In this document: positions 40,901-48,700 of the stretch, piece after piece
Numbering within the stretch: position 1 is the stretch's first letter
Layout: the number at the start of each line of letters is the position of its first letter
Origin: Candidatus Aminicenantota bacterium
Lineage (GTDB): Bacteria > Acidobacteriota > Aminicenantia > UBA2199
NCBI GenBank assembly: GCA_020355945.1
Contig: CP070627.1
Location: 8,788,523-8,852,522 of the forward strand
Length of the DNA stretch: 64,000 nt
Direction: 5' to 3'
The notes under the pieces: model-generated
What the model saw: only the letters and a program-made list of their open reading frames with translations
Databases searched by the model: none
What the model was told of the DNA's origin: nothing
Translations under genes and position numbers: made by a program

Positions 40901-43900
40901 CCCACCACGCTGTCCGGTCCGATCTGCTTTTCTCTTAGAAGATGCGCCAATCGATTGGATTTCTCATTTAATTCCTTGTAAGTAACAGCTCTTAGCTCCT
41001 GGCTCTCAGCTCTCAGGCTAGATTCACCGTAGGTGTTTATTTGCCCGAAGGGCGCCCCATGTTTGGGGTCTGGGATTTGGGTTCTGAGATTTCCGCTCAC
41101 CAGGGCAATATTATCCGGTGTTTTTTCTACCTGATCCTCAAACCACCGGTGTATTGTTTTATTGATGTCAAATACTTCTTCGTTTCCCATGGAGTTCTTA
41201 AGTATTTCCCATTTTTCTTCTTTCGGGATCATCGGGATATCGGATAATTTACTTTCGGTATTTACAGGTAACTGGCACACGATATTTCTCAGGTAGTTGA
41301 TAAAAACATCGATTGAAGCAGGAGTAAACAACCGGGTACTGTATTCGACGGAAAAATAAATGTGTTCTCCCAGGTCCACGGCACTAAAGGTTAAATCAAA
41401 CCGTGATGATCCCTTTTTATGGTTATAAGTATAGGAAGTGAGATCACCTATTTTGGGGATGTTGATTCCCCCGGGGAAATCCGATTGGTCAATAAAAGTA
41501 AACATCACGTCAAATAGGGGATTGCGGCTGGTATCCCGTTTGACCAATATATTATCCACCAGGTCTTCAAAGGGGTATTCCTGGTTTTCGTAGGCCTCTA
41601 AGGTTCGCTGCTTGACCTGTTTTAAGAAGACTTTCCAGGGCATATGAGGTAGGGGGAAATTTCTCATGGCCAGTGTGTTGACCATCATCCCGATGACATT
41701 CTGCAAGTCGGCATGACGCCTTGCTGCCAGGGGAGAGCCTAATATAATATCTTCCTGCCCGCTGAGTTTTGAGAATAATATATTAAATACGGCCAATAAG
41801 CACATATAAAGAGTGACATCATTCTCTCTGGCAATTTTTTTTATCATTTTTGTTTCGTCGATGCGGAAGGCAAAATTCACCGTATTCCCTTCAAAGCTCT
41901 GCATTAAAGGTCGGTGATAATCGGTGGGCAGGTTCAACACCGGGATTTCATCACCAGGGGAAAATTCCCCGGTCCAATACGCTTCTTGTTGTTTTTTGGC
42001 TCTTTTACGTTCGTCGCTGTTCTCCCACTCAGAAAAATCTTTATATTGAAGCCGAAGGGGGGCCAGTGTTGTCTCCGAATCCGTCTGTTCATACAGGAGC
42101 CGGAATTCCTGTTCCAGGATTCGTTGCGATGCTGCATCCGTTATGATGTGATGCATATCGATAAAGAGGATTTGACGCACTGACCCGATGCGTATAAGGG
42201 TAACCCGTAGAAGAGGGGGGGTGTGTAAATCAAAGGGCCTGGAAAAATTTGCCACTGCTTCTTCCGATTCCTCCTCCGAGGCTTCGCAGTAACCTATCGA
42301 AAAATCAACCTGGTTATGTATCACCTGGACCGGCCCTACTCCAACCATTTTAAAGGAAGTTCTTAAGCTTTCATGCCGGGTTATCAGTTTTTTAAAGGTT
42401 TTTTCCAGTTTGTTTATTCCTGGCTTTTGCCCGGGGTCTGTAGTGATTATATAAGGAATGTTATAGCCTGTGGTACCCCGGACCAACTGCTGGAGAATAT
42501 ACAATCTTTTTTGTGTTGTTGAAAGGGGATAATATTCTTTCTTTTCCACCGGTTCAATAGATGTATACGCCTCTTTTGCCCTACCGGCGATATATCCTGC
42601 CAATTCCTTTATTTTGGGGATTCTAAATAGTTCCAGCAGGGGTATTTTTACGTGTAATTTTTGGTGTATTTTAGCGATCAGGACGGTTGCGTTTAAGGAG
42701 TGTCCACCCAAATCGAAAAAATCGTCATCTATACCTATGACCTCTTTTTTCATGCCCAATACTTCCGACCAGGTTTCAACCAGGGTTTCTTCCACGGGGC
42801 TGCAGGGGGGGATACGATGTCGTTTGTTTTTGGCGATTTGAGGGTCAGGTAAGGCCTTTTTATCTACTTTGCCGTTGAAAGTGAGGGGGATGGCATTCAC
42901 CTCCGTAAAATAGGCAGGGATCATGTAATGGGGCAGTCTGGCGGAGAGATATTTCCGCATTTCAGGCATCACTTCCCCGGGCATCAAGCGGAGGTACGCA
43001 CAGAGATAGGTTTGGTTGTTGTCTTCGCGGGATACCACCACGGCCTCTTTGACAGCGGGGTGCTTGAGTATATGATTTTCAATCTCCGCAGGTTCGATGC
43101 GAAACCCCCTGATCTTTACCTGGTCATCGTTTCTTCCCAGGTATTCCAGGTTTCCATCCGGATGCCAACGGCCCAGGTCACCACTCTTGTAAATGATTTC
43201 TCCCGGGTGGTGGGGATTTTCGAAAAAACGCAGTGCAGTCAATTTTACCCGGTTTAAATAGCCCGGGATTACACCGGTTCCGCCAACGTAAATTTCACCG
43301 GTGATTCCTATAGGTACAGGGTTTAAGAAGCTGTCCAGGATGTAACATGTGGTTTCAGGCAGCGGCTTACCAATGGGACTGGCAGCCCGGGGAGAATGTA
43401 TATCGGATGGGGTTAAGCGATAATGGGTGACGTGTACCGTGGTTTCAGTAATACCATACATGTTGACCAGTTGAATATCCCCTGGGGAATACATGTCGAT
43501 CCAATGAGACAGTTTTTGGGGCAGGATTTTGTCGCCGCCAAAAATAACACAGCGGAGATGGTGATTTAACAATTGTTCCTGCGATTTTTTTTCCGCTTCC
43601 ACCAGGGCATAGAACGCTTGTGGGGTCTGGTTCAACACCGTAACCCCCTGCCTTTTGATGAGGGAAAGAAAGAGGTTGACATCCCTGACCAGGTCCGCGG
43701 GGGGAACAATCAACCGGCCGCCGTTGAGGAGTGCCCCATACATTTCCCACACGGAAAAATCAAAACAAAAGGAGTGGGCCATGACCCAGGTGTCTTTTTC
43801 GCCAAACCCAAAGGGCAGTCGGTCGGTTTTTATCAAACGGACCAGGTTCCGGTGGGTAACGGGGCACCCTTTGGGCCGGCCCGTGGTCCCGGAGGTGTAG

Positions 43901-45774
43901 ATGATGTAGGCCAGGTGGGAAGGATGGGAGGGGTAGAAGGGAGGAAGGGCAGAAGGGGGGATAGAGGTACCCTTCGGGCGATTATTAAACGCCTCCGGTG
44001 TAAGATCATTATCTTTTAATAGAATTTCGGCTCCACTGTCTTTCAATATGTAATGAATACGCTCTTGTGGGTATCCCGGGTCGATGGGCAAATAGGCACC
44101 ATTGGCTTTCAATATCCCTACCAGTCCGATTATCATTTCCACAGAACGATTCAACATAATTGCTGCAATGGTGTCGGGTTTGACGCCTTTTTCTTTTAAG
44201 AGAATAGCCAATTGATTGGATTTTTCATTTAATTTTTTATAAGTAATCGCACAGTGAACAGCGCAGAGGGTACAGCGTTTTGCTTCTTCGCGCTGCGCCT
44301 CGCGCCCTGTGCATTGCCCCACCAGGGCTATATTGTCCGGGGTTCGTTCCGCTTGTTCTTCGAATAATTTATGAATGGTTTTGTTCTCCGGGTAATGGTC
44401 GCGGGTCTGGTTCCATTCCACCAGGAGTCGGTGACGTTCTTCCGGGCTTAACATGTTGAGCCGGGATACCGGTTGGTCCGGTTCCTGGATAATGCTTTCC
44501 AGGAGAACCTGGTAATGGCGGATAAATTCGGAAATAAAAGAGGCTTCATAATAGTCTTGATTGTAAACCAAAATCCCGGTAAAAGATGTTTCATCTCCCC
44601 GCATAAGGAGGTTCAAATCGTATTTTCCCCACCCCAGGTTTGTTTCGATGTAGGTTAACTCCAGGCCTTTGATGGGTGGAATTTTAAAGGATTCATCTTC
44701 GTATTGAAACAGAACGTCGAAAAAAACCGTTCGGCTCATATCCTTGCGTGGATTTAACTCCAGGGACAACCAGTCGAAAGGTATATCCTGGTTTTCGTGT
44801 GCTTGTTCCAGGGTCAGGGTTAAATCGGAAAAATATTTGCTAAAGGACATGGTGCTGGCAATTCTGCTGCGTATGACCAGCAAATTGGCAGCCGGGCCCA
44901 CAAGATTTTCAATGCCGGGTTGATGCCGGTTATCCACGCTTATACCCACCGTGATATCTTCCTGGCCGCAGTATCGATGGAGAAGTACTTTAAAAGCGGC
45001 TTGCAGCAGGACATGGTTTCCTGTTCCTTTTTGTTGAGAAAATTCCCGCATTTTTGTACTGAGGGCTCCGGGTAATTGAAAAGAGGCTCTTGCTTCCCGG
45101 AAGGTATGAATGGCGGCTCTCGGCCTGCTGGTGGGCAGTTCCAGCGGACTTAGTCGGGCTAACTGCCGTTTCCAGTAAAAGAGCAGTGATTCCAGGTAGT
45201 CTTCGGGCAGTTGACGCTGCCATTGGGAAAAGTCCGCGTAATGAAGGGGCAAATCAGGCAGCCGGGGGGATTTACCCTCTTGCAGTGCCTGGTAAATGCA
45301 AGCAAATTCAGATGCGATGGTTCCCAGGGAACATCTGTCCGATACCAGGTGGTGAAGAACAATCACTAAAACGTTATTATGGGGTGATATTTTGATTAAT
45401 GCAGCCTGGATTAAGGGAGCGTCACCCGGGGAGAACGGATGTTTAGCTTCCTCTACAGCCATATTCAACGGGGTTTTATGCGCCTGGCCCCTGGATTCGA
45501 CTGTGAAATCCAGGATCGCCAATCGGAGTTCCACTTCCGGTTCGACTTGTTGAAACAGTTCACCTTCAATTGCAATCATCCGGGTGCGCAGGACTTCATG
45601 TCGGTTAATAACAGTGCACAGGCTCTGCTTCAGCAGGTTTAAGTCCAGTTTCCCTTTTATCTCTATGATCAGGGGGATATTGTGATATGTGGGAGCGGAT
45701 TCGTAAAGTTTACCGCTCTCGAATTGGTGGATAAACCACAAGCGTTCCTGGTGATATGAGGCTTTTACTTTCAA
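34990..45774 (-). CDS. NRPS, C-A(Thr)-PCP-C-A(Pro)-PCP-C-A-PCP-TE, terminal protein of line 1
   Basis: About 3594 residues; numbering here counts from a GTG 21 nt further upstream that overlaps the previous stop. I prefer TTG at 45774 because AGGAG lies 7 nt before it and it gives the same KVKASYHQERL start as homologs. C1: HHLVSDR (H148, H149). A1 code D-F-W-N-I-G-M-V-H-K, threonine; PCP1 S1033. C2: HHIITDA (H1215, H1216). A2 code D-V-Q-F-V-A-H-V-V-K, proline-like; PCP2 S2157. C3: HHIISDG (H2359, H2360). A3 code D-G-S-S-V-A-E-V-A-K, 7 of 10 shared with a tyrosine code, tentative; PCP3 S3266. A type I thioesterase (about 3330-3601) has GWSLGG S3404, D3431 and H3578 as triad and releases or cyclises the product. 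C1 follows directly on the C-terminal C domain of the previous protein. Several loops hold repeat-derived inserts. Confidence 0.94.
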   Translation of the reverse strand: MKVKASYHQERLWFIHQFESGKLYESAPTYHNIPLIIEIKGKLDLNLLKQSLCTVINRHEVLRTRMIAIEGELFQQVEPEVELRLAILDFTVESRGQAHKTPLNMAVEEAKHPFSPGDAPLIQAALIKISPHNNVLVIVLHHLVSDRCSLGTIASEFACIYQALQEGKSPRLPDLPLHYADFSQWQRQLPEDYLESLLFYWKRQLARLSPLELPTSRPRAAIHTFREARASFQLPGALSTKMREFSQQKGTGNHVLLQAAFKVLLHRYCGQEDITVGISVDNRHQPGIENLVGPAANLLVIRSRIASTMSFSKYFSDLTLTLEQAHENQDIPFDWLSLELNPRKDMSRTVFFDVLFQYEDESFKIPPIKGLELTYIETNLGWGKYDLNLLMRGDETSFTGILVYNQDYYEASFISEFIRHYQVLLESIIQEPDQPVSRLNMLSPEERHRLLVEWNQTRDHYPENKTIHKLFEEQAERTPDNIALVGQCTGREAQREEAKRCTLCAVHCAITYKKLNEKSNQLAILLKEKGVKPDTIAAIMLNRSVEMIIGLVGILKANGAYLPIDPGYPQERIHYILKDSGAEILLKDNDLTPEAFNNRPKGTSIPPSALPPFYPSHPSHLAYIIYTSGTTGRPKGCPVTHRNLVRLIKTDRLPFGFGEKDTWVMAHSFCFDFSVWEMYGALLNGGRLIVPPADLVRDVNLFLSLIKRQGVTVLNQTPQAFYALVEAEKKSQEQLLNHHLRCVIFGGDKILPQKLSHWIDMYSPGDIQLVNMYGITETTVHVTHYRLTPSDIHSPRAASPIGKPLPETTCYILDSFLNPVPIGITGEIYVGGTGVIPGYLNRVKLTALRFFENPHHPGEIIYKSGDLGRWHPDGNLEYLGRNDDQVKIRGFRIEPAEIENHILKHPAVKEAVVVSREDNNQTYLCAYLRLMPGEVMPEMRKYLSARLPHYMIPAYFTEVNAIPLTFNGKVDKKALPDPQIAKNKRHRIPPCSPVEETLVETWSEVLGMKKEVIGIDDDFFDLGGHSLNATVLIAKIHQKLHVKIPLLELFRIPKIKELAGYIAGRAKEAYTSIEPVEKKEYYPLSTTQKRLYILQQLVRGTTGYNIPYIITTDPGQKPGINKLEKTFKKLITRHESLRTSFKMVGVGPVQVIHNQVDFSIGYCEASEEESEEAVANFSRPFDLHTPPLLRVTLIRIGSVRQILFIDMHHIITDAASQRILEQEFRLLYEQTDSETTLAPLRLQYKDFSEWENSDERKRAKKQQEAYWTGEFSPGDEIPVLNLPTDYHRPLMQSFEGNTVNFAFRIDETKMIKKIARENDVTLYMCLLAVFNILFSKLSGQEDIILGSPLAARRHADLQNVIGMMVNTLAMRNFPLPHMPWKVFLKQVKQRTLEAYENQEYPFEDLVDNILVKRDTSRNPLFDVMFTFIDQSDFPGGINIPKIGDLTSYTYNHKKGSSRFDLTFSAVDLGEHIYFSVEYSTRLFTPASIDVFINYLRNIVCQLPVNTESKLSDIPMIPKEEKWEILKNSMGNEEVFDINKTIHRWFEDQVEKTPDNIALVSGNLRTQIPDPKHGAPFGQINTYGESSLRAESQELRAVTYKELNEKSNRLAHLLREKQIGPDSVVGLMLERSVEIIIGILAILKAGAAYLPLDSSFPGQRIQTMLNDSSVSLLLTQRNALPKKEAAQPRTQQSNRCKKEMSREILLVDEISELSGQYPGENPWPMNRTNDLLYVIYTSGSTGKPKGVMLEQGNLANLIRYQYNYTDIDFSRVLQFTTISFDVSAQEIFSTLLAGGQLSLVSRETLTDVPGLFKIVARDHIRTLFLPASFLKLVMNEEGFLQLIPGSVRHLVTAGEQVVVNKQFRDYLTGNSVYFHNHYGPSETHVVTAFTLPPTEEAMELPPIGRPVSNTCIYILDKGYHPVPARVPGELFIGGNQVGRGYLNNPELTCEKFKIKNGSGALRADLNAFGEGEGPQSPQSPHSPIYQTGDLARRLPDGNIEFLGRIDHQVKVRGFRVELGEIEARLMNHPGIKNTVVQAWDTETGEKYLCAYIISHRETTAAELREYLSKQLPEYMIPAYFVFLDEIPLTPNRKIDRTQLPKPDLKLADNDVPSLPGNEIETRLTGIFAEVLGIKKDVIGVHSDFFQLGGHSLRAISLAARVHKDLKVKLPLAEIFRTPAIRGLAQYIQKAGKVKFSAVEPVEKKEYYKLSASQQRLYILQHMDPASTAYNLWQVISLAQDMCVDRLENAFRTLIERHESLRTSFHMMEEKPVQKVHDNHNIKFKIEHFTELHDDRGETQSRIENFIKPFNLAQAPMLRVGLIQMHSSSFSPTAPVSHRKENPLSGYLLLVDMHHIISDGVSNGILVTEFFALYNHRHLPGLRIQYKDFSQWQNSAGVGKNIKTQEDYWLKEFKDRVPILDLPTDHVRPSIQSFEGRTLDFDIPPEYIDELESIASEEGATLYMVLLALINILLSKLSSQEDIIIGTPTAGRRHADLDKIIGMFVNTLALRNYPRGERYFKEFLQEVKTRALEAFENQEYQFEDLVDRVLVNRDISRNPLFDVMFVLQNPGFLNGSTADNNDIPVEKIIAPQPGPYDFQNTTAKFDLTLSAVKDGRNLLLSFQYTEKLFKEETIKRYIDYFKKIVSGIVENPGLKLKQIEIISEAEKRKVLHDFNLTETGYPRNTTLHHWFEKQVEKGPNHIALIGPGQIPVGSGETGDRFETPVYITAMELNRKSTGIARLLRAKGVKPNTIVGLMVESSIEMIIGILGILRAGGAYLPIDTNYPQERINYMLIDSGAEILLKDNDLTPGAFNNRPKGISIHPSTLPPFYPSRPSNLAYVIYTSGSTGRPKGVMVEHRNILNYISWRIRQYHLESRDVCLQLVSISFDGFCSNLYPLLLIGGKTVLLSREKWGDASYIRRVIREQGVTNFSAVPSMFRMLLEGADETDFRPVRFVVLAGEKADCGLVEAGKDQMPWVTFINEYGPTENSVAAAANMAMTARDTAVIGSPISNNKIFILDRHRIITPIGVRGELCISGDSLARGYLNRPELTADTFRREVNTHFSSVIGSPGKLSKSTNDQYPMTDDRLYSTGDLARWLPDGNIELSGRIDRQIKVRGYRIELGEIENHLLKHPQVNEVVVLVRGNQSEDKYICAYIVSELINQDDKKTAAPKELKKFLSNFLPEYMIPSYFTFIEKIPLTANGKIDREALPAPVVKVETQYTAPENEIQEKLVEIWSEVLGIKNDMIGIYADFFQLGGHSLRATIMVSRIKKEFNVVFPLVEIFKNPFIKSLSEYIAKARIEPDVVTVKDNRLLLLKPGARDDKHLFLIHDGTGQVEGYIEFCNRLTIDFNCWGICADRLENHTPLNFSIPHFARQYLETIKTLQPPGHGPFFISGWSLGGTIAFEIASQLEKAGERISYLGIFDAPGPQKEWKNQVNQFSLETELELVMKYFPGNQIKEKVKKAANINEIWPIIVNHLEENGIRAEIIKRLIPPQLAQIIPHFHQQGIKELISFLNINRTLTNARAFYIPDKKIHATLHYFKASESPAIFQDSWNDYCLTPLKSYEIPGDHFSILKKTNAAKTAEIVDAILNIL
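36520..36600. repeat. GGTCATTGG-type repeat in the A7-A8 loop of the last A domain
   Basis: GGTCATCGGTCATTGGATATTGGTCATTGG followed further on by AACCAATGACAG in inverted orientation, in frame, encoding LSKSTNDQYPMTDDR before YSTGDL. Confidence 0.65.
37268..37345. repeat. GAAGGGT minisatellite plus CCCTTCGGGC core before A3 (module 3)
   Basis: Tandem GGAAGGGTAGAAGGGTGG units then GCCCTTCGGGCGATTGTTAAACGCC, encoding FNNRPKGISIHPSTLPPFY upstream of core A3. Nearly the same block is present in module 1 of the same protein (43916-44000). Confidence 0.75.
39826..39925. repeat. Composite repeat in the A7-A8 loop of the Pro A domain
   Basis: GGTGATTGAGGTGATTGAGG tandem units, then CTCGCCAAAGGCGTTTAAATCCGCCCGAAGGGCGCC (39869-39903). 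In frame, encoding GSGALRADLNAFGEGEG and PQSPQSPHSP before YQTGDL. Confidence 0.7.
40983..41055. repeat. GCTCTTAGCTCCTGGCTCT + GCCCGAAGGGC composite repeat in an A-domain N-terminus
   Basis: AGCTCTTAGCTCCTGGCTCTCAGCTCTC is followed by GTAGGTGTTTATTTGCCCGAAGGGCGCC. In frame, encoding APFGQINTYGESSLRAESQE in the Pro A domain before the TYKELNEKSN block. The same two-part block recurs at 50080-50145 and 53425-53560 inside C domains. Confidence 0.75.
43916..44000. repeat. GGAAGG minisatellite plus CCCTTCGGGC core before A3 (module 1)
   Basis: Purine-rich GGGAGGGGTAGAAGGGAGG array followed by CCCTTCGGGCGATTATTAAACGCC, encoding FNNRPKGTSIPPSALPPFY. Counterpart of 37268-37345 in module 3. Confidence 0.7.
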
Positions 45775-45781
45775 TCTTTTA

Positions 45782-45786
45782 CTCCT
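45782..45786 (-). promoter_or_regulatory. Ribosome-binding site favouring a TTG start
   Basis: AGGAG with a 7-nt spacer before TTG at 45774. The longer GTG start at 45795 (GTGA overlap with the upstream stop) has only a poor site. The collapsed relic at 12184 also begins at TTG in the same context. Confidence 0.55.
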
Positions 45787-45791
45787 ACTCT

Positions 45792-48700
45792 TCACCTGCT
45801 AACCCTGGTGATGGGTTGAATGAGGGGGGGAGCGGGCTTTTTTTCCAACCGGATAGCGGGAATCACCTGATCAGGCTTTTCCAGTACAGCATCCAGCAAT
45901 TTTTCGAAACGATTTACCATCCGTTCGATGGTCACAGGCTCAAATAAATCCCTGTTGTATTCAAAACGGATTTCCATTTTGTGCTTCCTTTCGATGAGGT
46001 AAATAGTGAGATCGAATTTGGCGGTTTTCGGTGAGATGTCAAAATCCCTTATATGGATATTACTGCTGCCTTCCGGGGTTAACATTTCCTGTTGAGTGTA
46101 ATTCAACATATTTACCAGTATGTCGAAGAAAGGACTCCTGCTAACATCCCGGGTGCCGCCCCGGTCCTTCACCAACATATCAAAGGGGTATTCCTGGTGC
46201 TGGTAAGCGCCGGTCAAGACAGCTTTAATTTTGTTTAAAACGTTGGTAAAACTGTCAGTGGAATCGATGGAGGTGCGGAGTACCAGGGTGTTTAAATAGT
46301 AACCCACCTGGCTGCGCAGGTCTGCATGCTCCCTGCAAGCGGTTATGATTCCCAATATGATATCATCCTGTCCGCTATATAGATAAAACAGTAGTTTCAA
46401 GATGGACAGCAGTGTCATAAATAGGGTGACATTGTGTTTTACACTAAAGTCTTTTATTTTTTTAAATTTCGCCTCATCGATGGTACGGTCCAGGGCTTCA
46501 CCGTTATAGGTTTGAACGGCGGGCCGCTCTTTATCCCGGGGTAATTCCACCCGGGGCAGTTTACCTTTCAATTGACGCAGCCAGTATTCGCGGTGTTCGG
46601 TTAACCGCACTCCCTTTAACTGCTCATTGTGCCAGGCGGCATAATCTTTATATTGAATTGGCAGCGCTTCTAACGGGTTTTGCTCTCCCTTTTCAAAAGC
46701 CTTATACAGGTTTAGCATTTCCTTTGTAAATATATCATGGGACAAAAAATCACTGATGATGTGATGCATATTAAAAAATAATATATACTTTTCTTCTTCC
46801 AATCGGAAGAGTATCACCCGCAGGAGGGGACCCACGGATAAATCAAAGGGAGTGACAGATTCGCCTTCTACCAGTTCCCGGGCCTTTTGTTCGTTTCCCG
46901 AAATCCCTCTTAGGTCGATGTGTTCTACTTTAAAACCACTGGTTCCTGGTGATAATATCTTTTGTTTTGCTTCCCCATCCACGGTAATGAAGACCGTCCT
47001 TAAGCTCTCATGGCGCTGCACCAGTGCCCTGAATGTTTGTTCCAGGAAGGGGATGTTCAATTTTCCATCTAACCGGTGGGCCATTGGAATGTTGAAGGAA
47101 ATGGAAGCGGTTTCCGCCTGGGATAGGGCCCACACCCGTTCCTGGGCATGGGAGAGCCGGTAATATTCTTGTTTTTCCAGGGGGGGGATCGGTGCATAAA
47201 GGGTTTGGCCCGATCCGCTGATCCATTCTAACAACTGGCTTACGGTGGGGCCTGTAAACAGTTCTATCAGCGGTACGTTCACATGGAAAGTTTTATTTAT
47301 CCCGGATAACAATATAGTTGCTTTTAGTGAGTGCCCTCCCAACTTAAAAAAGTCGCTGTCCATGCCTATTAAATGCTTCTCGATTCCCAGGACTTCCGAC
47401 CATAATTCTACCATCTTCATCTCTATTTTATCCCGGGGCGCTTGATGTTTCTTATCAACTTCAGCCATCGATGTGGGTAATGCCTTCCAATCTATTTTTC
47501 CATTGGGAGTCAATGGAATTTCTTCGATTTGCATTAAATAGGCGGGGACCATATAATCCGGCAAATTTTTCGATAAATAATGTCTTACTTCATCGGTTGA
47601 AAGCTCTTTTGCAGGGACAAAACAAGCACGGAGAAATTTGTCACCGGTTTTGTCTTCCCCAACCGCAACCGCTGCTTCTTTAACTCCTGGATGTTTTAAT
47701 AACTCTTTCTCTATTTCTCCCAACTCGATCCGGAATCCCCTGATTTTGACCTGTTGGTCGATTCGGCCCAGGAATTCGATATTTCCGTCGGACTGCCAAC
47801 GGGCCAGGTCCCCGGTTCGGTAGAGAATATAGGACTTATAAGACCTATAGGACCTATAAATTCTTTTGCCTGGCCCTTTTTTTCTTTTATCCTGGTAATC
47901 CCATAAATCATGGTCAAATTTCTCTCTTGTTAACTCCGGGTTGTTTAAATACCCCGGGGCAACCCCGTCACCTTGAATCGTCAATTCACCGGCAATGTTG
48001 ATGGGGCGCAGGTTGAGATATCGATCTACGATGAGAAGAGTAAAATTGGCTGCAGGTTTCCCAATAGGAATACTGGTTAACTGCTGGTATTTTTCGATTT
48101 GTTCACGGTGGATTTCCAGTACCGCAGAGATAATGGTGGCTTCAGTGGGCCCGTACATATTAAAGACACGACATGACGGTAAGACCGAGTTAAGACTGCG
48201 TTGGGCCAGGTCATAGGTCAATTTTTCCGCGCCGATGAACAGGTATTTTAGGGTTGTCAATTTCCAACCCGGGTGCAGGAAATATTGATACCGGGTGGGT
48301 GTGACATGAAGCACTGTTACCGCATGCTTTTGCATGAATTGCATGCATAATGCTGGCTTAAGCAAGGTTTCTTCTTCTACCGGATACAAACATGCGCCAG
48401 TGGTAAGGGTAATAAATATTTCCCATACAGACCAATCGAAATGATAGGCCAGGTTCTGGATGGTTCGATGACCCGGACCCAATACAAGGTGTTTATAACC
48501 CCAATGCACCAGTGGAGAGAAATTAGCATGGGTAACGGCTACTCCTTTCGGATTACCGGTGGAACCGGAGGTGTAAATGACATAGGCTAAATGGCGTCCA
48601 GCGGGGAAATTTAAATATGCCTTTGACCCGGTATTTAAGCACGAAGGAGATGAAGGGCACGAAGAAGAAATATCAGGGGACTCCAGGATAATTCGCGCAC

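Noticed and set aside
34990..45795. N-terminal KASYHQERL C domains as heterocyclisation (Cy) domains, suggested by their position before Thr
   Set aside because: They retain HHxxxD (HHLVSDR, HHLAADQ) and lack the DxxxxD signature of Cy domains.
47824..47920. TATAGGACC tandem units as a CRISPR array
   Set aside because: Units of about 9 nt without spacers, lying inside an open A-domain frame; no cas genes.
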